Assembly (NCBI GenBank): GCA_030765065.1
Contig: CM060986.1
Span: 80,283,573 to 80,347,572, forward strand
DNA from: Deroplatys truncata
Lineage: Eukaryota > Arthropoda > Insecta > Mantodea > Mantidae
DNA length: 64,000 bases
Direction of reading: 5' to 3'
Part shown: positions 52,308 through 62,934 of the stretch, piece after piece
Numbering within the stretch: the first letter of the stretch is position 1
Layout of the letters: each line of letters starts with the position of its first letter
Program-made: the position numbers and the translations under genes
The notes under the pieces: generated by a model
What the model was told of the DNA's origin: nothing
What the model saw: the letters and a program-made list of their open reading frames with translations, nothing else
The model's database searches: none

Positions 52308-52644
52308 GCCTCCTCTGTTTACCAGAGAAAGTAAAAAAAATATTAACATTATTTTATTATTGTAGTTACGATAGAGCGAGTGATACGAGATTACGACTTT
52401 CCTAATTCCCCAAAGTAGGCTTAGAGTATCTGGGATAAGAGCTTGCTGGAAAGATAAAGCGCCTCCGGGATTAGTATCCACCCTCTCTGTTGACGTCTCA
52501 ACTAATGGACGCCCCTTCCCAAGGGACGATGCTATACCCTGTTTAGGGGTGGAATACATTCCCAGTTCAAAAGAATTATACCAGAAACGCCCACTTGGAG
52601 GAACCAACAAAAGAGGTTACCTGCAAGGAACACATATTTGAGAT
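52308..52644. other. GC-richer stretch, unassigned
   Basis: A 101-codon minus frame (52305-52610, MLVPPSGRFWYNSFELGMYS at its start) has no motif I recognise. The patch may be an old repeat; only one copy is visible. Confidence 0.35.
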
Positions 52645-52785
52645 TGCCTCCGTAATCTAGTGGTCAGCATTCTGGCATCTCAACCTAGGGTTGATAGGTT
52701 AGAATCCCGGTTGCGTCTGGGGAAGTTTTCTTAACCCTTCACGAAGTCTGAAAGTATGAACATGGGAGCGAATGCGTTTTCCATC
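52645..52785 (+). mobile_element. tRNA-headed SINE (family 7)
   Basis: GCCTCCGTAATCTAGTGGTC (D-arm, box A) and GATAGGTTAGAATCCCGGTT (T-arm, box B) have tRNA spacing. The short body GGGGAAGTTTTCTTAACCC to GCGTTTTCCATCGC follows and abuts a FamA left end. Confidence 0.6.
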
Positions 52786-52789
52786 GCAA

Positions 52790-53185
52790 AAGCCTATGTG
52801 TTACATTCATATGACTCTCTGTACCCACCATCGCTTATTTTTACATAGCTTCTACAAACTATTGCTACAGAAGCTTATTTGTCTCTCTAGTGCACGTATA
52901 TCGAGATAAACGATTGCACATTTCGTTGGGTATAAGGCGGTTAGAGAAAACCGAATCGAGTCAGATGTTTAAAAGCGGATTGCTGTGTGGTGGGCTTTAA
53001 ATTCCATACTGTATGGCATCGCGAGAAGCAATAAATGATGACAAATTTAAAAACAGACAAAGTATTGCCAATTTCAAATCAATAACAACAGATAGTTCAG
53101 ATGGAACAAACAAGTTATTTAAAATAAATTGTCTCTCTTAAGAATACCTAAATTTTCTGTGTAGTAAGTTTTTGTCTAATAATTG
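52790..53185 (+). mobile_element. FamA left half, cut by a minisatellite
   Basis: Left end CTATGTGTTACATTCATATG, then CTCTCTGTACCCACCATCGC, AAGCTTATTTGTCTCTC, GTCAGATGTTTAAAAGCGGA, GCATCGCGAGAAGCAATAAA and TGTGTAGTAAGTTTTTGTCT. Where FamA would continue with CGCTTAACG, the 41-bp tandem array starts. I find no FamA right half beyond the array. Confidence 0.82.
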
Positions 53186-53189
53186 TTAC

Positions 53190-54167
53190 AATATTGTGGT
53201 TTGTAGGAATATTGATACGTGAATGCTTATAAATTTATTGTTTGTAGAAATATTGATATGTGAATTCTTATAAATTTCTTGGTTGTAGAAATATTGATAT
53301 GTGAATTCTTATAAATTTGTTGTTTGTAGGAATATTGATACGTGAATTCTTATAAATATATTGTTTGTAGGAATATTGATACCTGAATTCTTATAAATTT
53401 GTTTGTAGAAATATTGATACCTAATTTCTTATAAATTTGTTGTTTGTAGGAATATTGATATGTGAATTCTTATAAATTTGTGCTTTGCAGGAATATTGAT
53501 ACGTGAATTCTTATAAGTTTGTGGTTTGTAGGAATATTGATATATGAATTCTTATAAATTTGTGCTTTGTAGGAATATTGATATGTGAATTCTTATAAAT
53601 TTGTGGTTTGTAGGAATATTGATATGTGAATTCTTATAAATTTGTTGTTTGTAGGAATATTGATACGTAAATTCTTATAAATATATTGTTTATAGAAATA
53701 TTGATACGTGAATTCTTATAAATTTGTTGTTTGTAGGAATACTGATACGTGAATTCTTATAAATATATTGTTTAAAGGAATATTGATACGTGAATTCTTA
53801 TAAATTTATTGTTTGTAGAAATATTGATATGTGAATTCTTATAAATTTGTTGTTTGTAGGAATATTGATACGTGAATTCTTATAAATATATTGTTTATAG
53901 GAATATTGATACGTGAATTCTTATAAATTTGTTGTTTGTAGGAATACTGATATGTGAATTCTTATAAATTTGTTATTTGCCAGCTGTGATATGTGAATTC
54001 TGTAAATTTGTGGCTTCAGAAATATTGGTTTGTGAATTATTATAAATTTGTGGCTTGTAGGAATATTGATATGTTAATCATTACAAATTTATGGTTTGTA
54101 GGAATATTGATATGTGAATTATTACAAATTTTAGGTTTGTAAGAATACATATGTAAATTCCTACAAA
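53190..54167 (+). repeat. 41-bp minisatellite, about 24 units
   Basis: Unit of 41 bases: AAATTTGTTGTTTGTAGGAA followed by TATTGATACGTGAATTCTTAT. About 24 units in 978 bases. Most units contain the EcoRI site GAATTC. Variants at fixed positions (TACGTG or TATGTG; TTGTTG, TATATTG, TTGTGG) recur in groups; units from about 53980 on are the most diverged. Confidence 0.95.
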
Positions 54168-54169
54168 GA

Positions 54170-55285
54170 CAAAATTTTTCTTCTTGCTTAATACAGACTT
54201 GGGAGCGGGCAACCTTAATACAGCCTGGTGTCGTTAAAACTTACATCCTTGTTCACTGCTGTAAAAAATAGGCATTTAAGTCCGTAGTCATAATGTTGTT
54301 TAAAATAAATGTGAAGTTTTTGAAATGTTATTTCTGTAGCAGATTTTCTCAACATAATCAGATCTTGTGACGCACCCACGTGAGCATTCATTCATTCATT
54401 CATTCATTCATTCATTCATCGTCTCCTGTAGAATATTTTCTTTCTTCAATGTCTTCTTTTTCTACAAATGAGACGTTACAATGCTACCCTGCTCTGGTCT
54501 TAGCCTCGGAGGATTTTGTTTGGCAGTGTGTGTTTTGTTATCTTTTCTCTTCCTATTATGATCGTTATTACTATTATCACTTATTACTTTACACTAGAAC
54601 GCGTACAATTGCGCTTGATCTATAAATTATTTTTTCTCACCTTTTTTTATCAATTAAAACATAATTATGCTACTCTTTCCTCTAGGAAGCTGTTTTAGTG
54701 TAAGAAAATGCGTATAATTTAGTAAAAAGTTCTTGGTTTACTTTATGCTATTCCAATGGAAAGCAGTAAGCTGTACATTGTTTTCATTGGAAATAACGCT
54801 TGTGAGCAGATTCTGGGAATGCAGAGAATGTGCATTGTGATCGAACAGACTATCGATTTCACATTAATGCTGACATTGATCGTCTGCAGGTGTTGACTGC
54901 CTAGTTTCAGCTTGATAATAGACAGTGCAGCAGATGTAAACACTGCTAGCAGCAGAAATGTCAACATTTATCTAGCACTAGCCGTCTTACTTGCACGGAT
55001 CATTCTGCACGGGGCTGAAAATAAGGAAACTGGAGGCTAACGAAAGTCGTTAGCAACCTACGATTTTCACTGTAAGTGTCCAAAGTTTGTCCACATTGGT
55101 CAAATGCCTCAAAGTTATACATAAGGGATTGAAAAAGCAAGTGGGGGTGGTTTCTGAAGTTAGAATGTATATTATAATATTCTCCAAGAACTACAGCTAA
55201 AGTGCACGGTTTTGTGGTCTGATTGGCAAAGCAGTAAGGTTTTGTCTATAAGGGTTTGAAAACAAAGGCACTCTTAAGAGTAGTT
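54170..55285. other. Stretch without recognised gene
   Basis: Frames of 60-81 codons at 54380-54698 and 74 codons (minus) at 54743-54967 (MLTFLLLAVFTSAALSIIKL, a hydrophobic start like a signal peptide) have no further support. No repeat family recognised except the TTCA tract. Confidence 0.4.
54386..54419 (+). repeat. (ATTC)n microsatellite
   Basis: Eight ATTC units in a row. Confidence 0.95.
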
Positions 55286-55287
55286 AT

Positions 55288-56130
55288 TACTTTCTCTACC
55301 ACGTACATGGGAGGAGAGAAGGTATTGCATTTCACAGAAAAATTCAACACCAAGATTTCACCGGAAATGCACGTTTTGAGGACCGATGAGTCAAAAAAAA
55401 CCGTTTTAGAAACAGATCCGTGTGTGTGTGTGAACAGCATAAACTCAGACAAAAAATGTCGAATAAATATACCATACTGGGTATTTAGTTTCAGTATTTT
55501 CCAAGCATGCTACACCAAGATTTTTAAGAAAACCCCTATCCCAAACTACACTTTACATGGAAGTTTCTTTGAAGTTACTGATTTTCCAAAAATGGCTAAC
55601 GATTTTGGTTAAAATACCACATATTATATGTATGTATTTATATAGAAAATGTAATGCATATTTATAATTTTCTGGTAATAGCCTGTGAAGTCCTGTTAAT
55701 TCATAAAGAATTTTGTTTGATCTTTATAACTACTAAAGTTACGCAAAGAACGAAAATGTACCTACTACATAAAAATATATATATCTCTGTAAAACGCAGA
55801 ATTTATTGCAAATAACTTTTATTGTGGCATCAACCATTTCTGGATATTCGTTTTTAATGGTTAGATTTGTTCAATGCTTTGTCAAGTCTCATTGATTTTA
55901 AGCTATTTCTGGTGATTGCAAGGTAACAGTCTGGAATGTTGAGGCCAGATATGGCGCCCAGTTCTTAAACATTTGACTATCACTGTCCTCTTTGTATCCT
56001 AACGAAATGTGTATGTAGCTATCTCTGCAAAGATTTATCTGGACTAAAATGAAGTAAACAGAAAAATAACTTTCGTAAGAATAATTTATATACAAGAGAG
56101 CGTAGAGAAAGTCATGTTACAGTGTTACAG
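55288..56130 (-). mobile_element. FamA copy, full length
   Basis: Right end TTACTTTCTCTACCACGTAC, ATGGGAGGAGAGAAGGTATT; CCAAGATTTCACCGGAAATG, a GTGTGTGTGTG tract, GAACAGCATAAACTCAGAC, ATTTTCCAAGCATGCTACAC, ATGGCTAACGATTTTGG, CTGGTAATAGCCTGTGAAG; left end GTAGAGAAAGTCATGTTACA. With 8629 and 62935 this defines the family length of about 0.84 kb. The 118-codon plus-strand frame is a chance reading. Confidence 0.9.
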
Positions 56131-57284
56131 AAAATAAAAATTGGGTAGGGTTTGGAAGTTATAAGGAACATATGATTCTTTTTCAGGTCCGGTAGATAAT
56201 TTTACAATATATTGACCGAATAGGTTAAGAGCAGGTTAAAATCTTGTCCTTGTCAGTGTTAAATCTGCTAAATATATCACCAATTATCTAAAATTATTTA
56301 AAATTACACTCTGAAATGATATAGTTGCATGCCTTGTACATTCAATGGTTTGCTTCTATACTCCAACTTTGTTTATTAAGGAAGCTATTTTTTTAACTAT
56401 ATACCATTTTTTGTTAACATTTAGCAGTAACTATTTTAAAAAATGAACATCCAAGTTATTAACACCAAAGCAAATCCACAAAATAACCTAGGTGTTGCTT
56501 TTTTATCATCCTAAAATTAATTTAGTTACCTTCAATAGTTTGAAAAATCAGGCATTCATTCACAGAAAAAGCTGTTAAAATTAAAAATGGGAAAACAAAC
56601 TCGCATATATTTGCCAAGAAAGAAACCACAGGCTTGAGCACACAGAAGTTAAAGATGATCTAAAGCTTACCACTCCTCTCCAAAGTGTGCAGGGGGTGAT
56701 TTTTTCTTCTGTTTTAGTTAAATGATGCAGCACAAAATGACACTTTCAGTATTACTTTTAACACACATATTCAAATATAAGTTTTGTGCCTACAATGATT
56801 ATATATAACGGAATTCCAATTAATAAGGCTGCACAAAAAACGAAAAAGTATCACTTTTGGCAACTTTGAGAATTTATTCTCCTTAAAGCGGTGAAATATG
56901 GATGGGTAGTTATTAAGAATTATAAGGTAGCCATAATTGTTGATGGGTATTCAGCCAAAAGTGTACAAAATGTCTAGATAGATCAAACATTGTTGATTTG
57001 TATGTTTAACTCATATCCAAGAGAAGCAAAGTCTGCCTTGGGCAGATTATGGGTAGCCAGACATGCGTGCCTAATCTTACACAGCGTAGCAGTTCGGTTC
57101 TGTTTGTTGTATAAGATGAGACTACCATTGACGTTAGCGAGTAAGGTAGTTATAAACTTGCCTTAATTTGGGATTCTTTAATAGAAAGAATTTCTTTATT
57201 GACGAAACAAATATTAGTATTATTCTTATGATTAAATATTTATCATTATACAGATGTTATAAGTAATTGGTTTACAAATTGATA
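56131..57284. other. AT-rich stretch without recognised feature
   Basis: No open frame above 60 codons and no repeat family of the window. Confidence 0.45.
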
Positions 57285-58330
57285 CCGTAATTATTGACGA
57301 TAAGATATAAATAATTAAATAAAGAAACGATAATAAGATAGAGAAATAATTGTAGTAAATAGTTTCTGTATATTAAAACAATGTATAATGTAACACGCTT
57401 GAGTTGAAATATTTCTCCGGAAATACGTAGGTAATTAGGAAGTCATGTTAATCAAAGTCATTAGTGAAACCCGAAGTTGCGAAAGTATTAGCTTAAAGAT
57501 TCTGGGAATTCAGGTAGGTTAGAAGCTCAGCAAGTTTGAAGGGTCACATAGTCACAATTCTGCAAAGAGAAAGACACTTATATTCTAAGATTTAGCCAAG
57601 CACCTGGTAACAAAGTTAAGAGGCACACGCAGTATTTTAAGTATTGCCTGCTGATGAAAAATGACGTTGGTTGGAGTAATGAAGTAAGTGGAGCTAAAAG
57701 TAGTAAAGGAGTGCAATTTGAAAACAAGAGAGTTCGTACACATAGTTAAGCATTCATTACTCTCTCTCTGGTAGCGTCACCGGCGCATACTGCTCGTGTG
57801 TTATTTTAAGCATTTAGTGACGTGCTTGTGCGAGTAATATTTCCGGCTATTGCAAGAGGTCTCGCCGATAAGCATTTTAGTGACTCACGGCAAGTTACGC
57901 TTCTAGCTTCTTTTATTACGGAAACAGTTATTTCCAACCGTAACTGCAGAAGTTAGTAGGGATAATAATTTCGTTTTACAATTTCGAGAACTACGATTCA
58001 TAATCAGTTTAATTCTTTATCGTCAAACGGTCGACAACTTGCTTCATTAGTTCAAGTATTAGATCACATTAAACTTCTCAATCAATTTAAACTGGTGTTG
58101 TCTTTTCACAATACGCCCATGCATACCTTGAGTAAGTACTCATAGCTCTACCAATGGAGCAGCTGGCGTACGAGTTAACAGAACGAGCTACGAAATCACG
58201 GCAACAGAATCAACAACGGAGCAGATGACGTAAGCGGCTTCAAAATCCACTACCATCGTTCCTGCTTCAAATTGGCGCCTCATCGATGCAAACTTACTAT
58301 TTCAAACTAGTGCACCAATGTGTGGCATCA
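57285..58330 (+). mobile_element. LTR-like repeat, family LTR-2, copy 2
   Basis: Parallel to 27458-28400: GAAACGATAATAAGATAGAG, ACACGCTTGAGTTGAAAT, AAAGTCATTAGTGAAACC, CGTGTGTTATTTTAAGCATT, GGCAAGTTACGCTTCTAGCT, AGATCACATTAAACTTCTCA, CTCTACCAATGGAGCAGCTG. The end CTTCAAATTGGCGCCTCATC carries a TGGCGCC as in primer binding sites. No retroelement genes follow. Confidence 0.55.
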
Positions 58331-58502
58331 AAATCTTCGATCATTTTCTGGTTAAAAAGGAAAGTTCAGCTCCGTCAAGAGTATTTATATAAAAATTCCT
58401 TTAAACAAAGCATTGATACATATGTAAATAAATATTACTCCAATAGCTGAAAAGATGGTCGTTAGAGTAACGTAGAGTTTGGTTATTTAAAAACGTTATA
58501 TA

Positions 58503-58834
58503 CAGGCTGGACCATTTAAATTGAGACTGTACAATATCTCCAAAACTAAGCGTTGTAGAAAGAAATGTCTTTAATAAAAGTTGCTTGATATTATGGGGGG
58601 AAGTAAATGCCATTATCGTGTTTTGTTTGGAGGACGCTATGATGGTCATTTTAGGGTCAATTTAACTTTTTAAAATTGGAACCTACAGTGACCATTACAA
58701 CGTCCTCCGAATAAAACACGACTAATGGCATTTACTTTCCCCCATAATATCAAACAACCTTTATTCAATACATTTCTTTCTACAACGTTTAGTTTTGGAG
58801 ATATCTACAGTCTCAAATTAAATGGTCCACTCTG
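58503..58834. mobile_element. Palindromic MITE, best-bounded copy
   Basis: Ends CAGGCTGGACCATTTAAATT and, reversed, CAGAGTGGACCATTTAATTT, with TA on both sides (58501-58502 and 58835-58836), as for mariner-type MITEs. The arms (about 150 bases each) are inverted copies, for example TGCCATTATCGTGTTTTGTT against AATAAAACACGACTAATGGC. Length 332. The TA duplication suggests mobilisation by a Tc1/mariner-type transposase. Confidence 0.88.
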
Positions 58835-58864
58835 TACACTCACACACACATTGATACCCACACA

Positions 58865-59115
58865 TACTCACGAGTAACCGAAACAGTTATAATATTCCCG
58901 CCACCGCCTCATGTTCTCATAGTTATAATTATAATGATAATGGCCATATTCCTTATCATAACAGATGTCGGGGACGTTATCCTTCTCTACCACACATTTC
59001 TGGTATCTTCCTGGAAATTTGTATTCATATTCGACAGTTAAATATGCGAAACTGAATGAAAGTCTCGCCTGATGTTTTCTTTTAGTTCTTACAATGTATG
59101 GAGGTTTATTGCATA
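58865..59115 (-). pseudogene. Mariner-type transposase C-terminal relic
   Basis: The minus strand has AACCTCCATACATTGTAAGA with AACTAAAAGAAAACATCAGG and then TTTCCAGGAAGATACCAGAA with ATGTGTGG. In the frame of the family this is NPxxLxELK...FxRRYQKCV, the C-terminus of DUF4817-type mariner transposases. The 86-codon ATG frame here reads another register (GRYQKCVVEKDN). Its sequence is repeated, inverted, in the relic at 59125-59900. Confidence 0.65.
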
Positions 59116-59124
59116 CACTGTTTT

Positions 59125-59900
59125 TCATGTGATCATCAGAGTGGGGTAAATTTCTGTAATTGGACTTGCAAAACGATAGAGTAATTGACCCACGTTTAAT
59201 ATTCTTCTCTGACGAAGGATGGTTCCATTTATATGATTATGTTTCGTCGCAAAATAAGATATTTGAGTACAGAGAAACCCGATTTTGCACACGGTATTCC
59301 CTTGCATGACGCGAAAATAATTGGTGTGCAGTAAATGCATATAGAGTAATTGGACATACATTTTTGAACGAACAATAAATGCAGAGATGTATAGAAATGT
59401 CATTCTCTCACCAGTAAGACTTGTCATCTGTTCAGTTTTATTTTACCTTTCCATACTCTCATCATTTTTAACACCTGCCTGACGATGAATGTCAGTCTCG
59501 ATTTTTTAACAAGACTGTTAATGTGCATATCGCTGATGAGTCGTTAAATTTATTTCAAACAACTTTTGAAAAAAGAGTAATTAGTAAACCTTTATAGTCT
59601 TCGTGATCATCTGATTTAACCTATGCGATTTTTATCTTTGGAGAAACTTGAAGAATAATTTGTATGCAGCAAATCCCCATACATTCTAAGAACTAAAAGA
59701 GCGAGAAATTCACTCAATTTCGGATATTGAACTGTCAAGTATGAATGCAAATTTCCTGAGAAGATACCAGAAATGTGTGAAAAGAGAAGGTTATCATTTC
59801 CAACATCTCTTATGACAAAGTATGCACTTAATTCTAATTATAACTATGATAACGTGAAGCGTTTTCGAGGATATGATACCTCTTTCGACGGTAAACCGAG
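59125..59900 (+). pseudogene. Mariner-type transposase relic, catalytic half
   Basis: Plus-strand frames read FFSDEGWFHLYDYVSSQN (first aspartate block), ST/YREPDFAHGIPLHDAKI, then TNNKCREMYRNVI, and near 59650-59800 segments matching LKNNLYAANPHTLRELKER and LRRYQKCVKREGYHFQHL. This is the order of the DDE domain and C-terminus of the DUF4817 group. The second and third aspartate blocks are too eroded to identify with certainty. Multiple stops. The 3' flank (TTATAACTATGATAACGTGA, about 59839) also matches the flank of the inverted fragment at 58865. Confidence 0.7.
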
Positions 59901-59979
59901 CCAAGGTCCCCGGTGTGAGAGCCGCTTTGTGTAAGATTATATACATACACACATATATACATACATGTATACATATATA

Positions 59980-60610
59980 GGATTGTCTCATAAGTTCGTT
60001 CGCTTTTCGTTAAGTTTCAATCACTAAGAACGCCTGGGAACACACCTCACCCGCAGCATAGCTACGACAGTGTAGTTGCCGAACTTTCCGTTTACAAAAT
60101 TTAAACATAAGGTAGTTCAAAAGATAAACAACTACGGAAGTTAGGTTTTGTAAACAAACTATTTATTTCCTGCAGTATACACCATTATTGTCGACAATAT
60201 ATTGCCAAGTTCCTTGCTACAGTAGCACGAGGTAAATTGAGCTCCAATTCCAACACCCGAGTTGTAATTGGTGGATTGTTGACTATCGTTTCATGAATTC
60301 TTTCCACGTCCGTAACCATTGGCCGTCCAGACCGAGGTTTGTCTTTTAGGGAGAAATTCCCAACTCGAAATCAACTAAACCACTTTTAACATGCTCGCTT
60401 CTTTACAGCACAAATTTTCTGCCGGCATTGTGATTCGATAGTAAAGCAGCGTAAGATGTCGGAAATGTTTCTTTTTGCTTTCCATAGTTTGTAAACACAA
60501 GTTCACGCCGTTCTATCCAACGTCAGTCACAAATTCACACTGACATATCCAATAGTGAATCTGGTTGTTGTTCTCTAAGTCGTAAAAACGAACAAACTTA
60601 TGAGACAACC
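59980..60610 (-). mobile_element. Internally deleted mariner
   Basis: Ends GGATTGTCTCATAAGTTCGT and, reversed, GGTTGTCTCATAAGTTTGTT, with TA on both sides (59978-59979 and 60611-60612). Length 631. Contains only the N-terminal part of the transposase gene on the minus strand. Confidence 0.88.
60195..60485 (-). pseudogene. Mariner transposase N-terminal fragment
   Basis: ATG at 60483-60485 gives MESKKKHFRHLTLLYYRITM, the usual start of irritans- or mellifera-type mariner transposases. The frame is then broken, and the following blocks are read in other registers: SLKDKPRSGRPMVTDVERI, IVNNPPITTRVLELELNLP and RATVARNL. These are the linker RSGRP and second helix-turn-helix. Everything after, including the catalytic domain, is deleted. 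Differs from the mariner at 49538 in sequence and TIR. Confidence 0.85.
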
Positions 60611-60656
60611 TAATATATTAAACGAAGATTAAGTTTAGTACTTAACTTTGTAAATA

Positions 60657-60779
60657 CAGTGTGAGCGTTTTAAGCTAAGGCCGCGGATCTCGCATATGCC
60701 GAGTACCGAGTACAGTACTGTAGTACAGCGTGCTACGCATATAGCCAGTCTGTGGCCTTACCTTAAAACGCCCGCACTG
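60657..60779. mobile_element. 123-bp hairpin MITE
   Basis: Left arm CAGTGTGAGCGTTTTAAGCT with AAGGCCGCGG; right arm reversed CAGTGCGGGCGTTTTAAGGT with AAGGCCACAG. TA lies on both sides (60655-60656, 60780-60781). The centre is itself symmetric (GAGTACAGTACTGTAGTAC). No coding. Could equally be a hAT-type MITE, since the ends are CAGTG, but the TA duplication favours a mariner-type one. Confidence 0.8.
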
Positions 60780-61366
60780 TAGATTCAGCATTTGGGGTAC
60801 TTTCCCTGTATATCATAACATAAATGTTGTGTGAAATCTATTGGCTTATTTGATACATACCCATAAGCGCACGAAACATTTCCCATACTGAGCTCGAGTT
60901 CTCTTTCTTTACAAACATATATTCCTCACTTAATATTTTCAACTCTATCTCCATTACAGTAAGTTTATTAACTCTCCCGCAGTTTGATCGCTCGCAAGTT
61001 GAACTGCGATGAATAAAATACACAAAGTGATAGTCACGGCGAACTGGTAGCACATTCAATATGTTACGTCAGGATCCGAGGTCCGCAAAAATTGTAAGGT
61101 TTAAAGAAACCCAGTTTCGGTCACCATGAATTCTGTGCTGAGTCCGTGCAGTCTTGCCTTGATGGCCATCATGCTCAATTGCCCTGCTTCTTGCGGAGTA
61201 GCTAGTGGTGAGCAAGCTTGAAATGCAATCTATAGACCATTACATATAGTACAATAGCCAAAGGACACAACTGTGCAATGAAGGTTATCATCTTAGAAAT
61301 CAGCATCCTGAAATTGCACTAGAAACCAACATTTCAGCTCTGAAGATTAAGCATATAACTTGTAGA

Positions 61367-61580
61367 AAAGGATCCATCAGTCCGTGTGTGTGTATGTGTG
61401 TGTCTGTGAACAACACAATTCAATAGGAATCGGATATATATGCTAAGGATTTTTACGTCCAAAAAAAATCCATCGCCCTCCGCCGGGTTTGAAAACACGC
61501 GTAAGATGAAAACTCTATATGGTATTTTTGGATGGCATACTTTCCTCCACCTACCATAATTAAGCGCTAGAAAAATTAAA
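61367..61580. mobile_element. FamA fragments around a SINE-1 remnant
   Basis: 61367-61436: AGAAAAGGATCCATCAGTCC, GTGTGTG tract, GAACAACACAATTCAATAGG, FamA in minus orientation. 61530-61580: TTTTTGGATGGCATACTTTC and ACCTACCATAATTAAGCGCT with AGAAAAATTAAAAT, a FamA right end in plus orientation. The SINE remnant lies between. Confidence 0.6.
61436..61502 (-). mobile_element. SINE-1 fragment (T-arm and start of body)
   Basis: Minus strand: GTTTTCAAACCCGGCGGAGG, GCGATGGATTTTTTTTGGAC, GTAAAAATCCTTAGCA. The 5' head and the 3' half are missing. Confidence 0.8.
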
Positions 61581-61584
61581 ATGT

Positions 61585-62930
61585 GATACTCTGTGGTTAA
61601 AAAAACTAAAATTTCTTAGAAAATTAAGGGTAACAAGCAGTTAAGGCTAACAGTACTGTCCTTTTGCTTCTTGTTTCAAATTAAATCCGTTTCTAAAAAC
61701 CGACTTTCACCTGCCCATGATTTTTCAAGAAGGCTGCTTTGACCATTTGACCTCTTACGTCTTCTGGATTCTGCTATCAGTGATTTATTTCACGGAAAAC
61801 GATCTTGAGCAATAAAATGCACTCAAGTATAGTATAATAGGGATCGATATTATTTGGGATAATAATCGTGCTAATAATATAACCTCAAGCACTTTGAAAA
61901 TTAGATTCTTTCCAGACGCCATGTGTCCGTTATTCTCAGGACGGGAATACGTGCCGATATTCCGCAAGGGCGCCTTTACTTGTTCTAACCGGTGAAGTGC
62001 AAAGCGCCTCTTCATCGAAAACAATGAATAACAGACGGCTTCCAAGAACGGGTGGAATTATGCAAGGCAAAGAGCGGAAAATGTTTTCTTCATTTGGGTA
62101 TCGAGCACGTACTGCGCAGTATCTATACAGCCAATTGCTTGTAAAGAGGGCGACTCATTTTATACGTAATATCCTTGAATTGCACAATAAGCATCATCTT
62201 GAGAAAACTACGTCGCCTGTAACTCTGTGAATTCACAAGCCGTACTTTTCCTGCGGGATTGAAATCGATTTGAACTAGCTTTCTGTATTCTTTGCGGCAA
62301 GAGAGAAAAACTTTATTTGCAATAAATATATATTCCAAGTATACCATTACCTTAAGGTAATACATCTGTGAAATTTAGAAAATCCAGAGTATATATAAAA
62401 TTTATGCAAGTTATTATACATAATAACAGTAATGTTTTTCAATTTTTCGAAATTTCAGCTTCCATGGTTACTTAAATATTAATTCTTATCGTGTAAATTC
62501 ATTGTTATAATAAAATTCTCCACACCATACATTTTTAAAACTTTCATATAAAAATTTCACGTTTTACAGTAAACGAATTTGCAAAAATATCTATCTCATC
62601 AGATTTTTTATAATAACCCAAATTATTGTAGAAAAACTATTACTTTTTGTACTCTCCTAAATTCTGAATGTTTTAAAACAAATAATTTATTTTGCATTTT
62701 TGAAGCATTAGAATATGGTCATTATCTTTAAGGTACTTCTAAAAGGCAGTATAAAAATATTGAACAAATTAGTAAAAAATGCTTCGTGTGGAGCATTTTG
62801 AGTATGGAAACATACTGAAAAAAGTTTGCGGGTAAACAAGGTTTAAAGTTGGGCGCACCTATTAAAAAGCATCTGTCCATTTATAGCTTCAGTTGATGGG
62901 TGGTTTAAATGCACCAACTGGAAAAAAATC
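61585..62930. other. AT-rich stretch without recognised gene
   Basis: Frames at 61785-62045 (86 codons, minus), 61997-62230 (plus) and 62123-62365 (minus) overlap one another and lack motifs. The part from 62380 is AT-rich and closed in all frames. Confidence 0.4.
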
Positions 62931-62934
62931 TGAT

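Noticed and set aside
53190-54167. CRISPR array
   Set aside because: The 41-base units are contiguous and similar throughout, with no unique spacers. It is a minisatellite.
54743-54967. 74-codon minus-strand frame with a signal-peptide-like start
   Set aside because: It is short and single, with no splice or promoter context that I could judge, and hydrophobic starts are common by chance in AT-rich DNA.
55256-55612. 118-codon plus-strand frame
   Set aside because: It lies in a full FamA copy and is interrupted in the others.
58868-59128. 86-codon frame with Tyr/Asn-rich end as a possible host peptide
   Set aside because: It overlaps, in another register, the inverted copy of the mariner-type transposase C-terminus.
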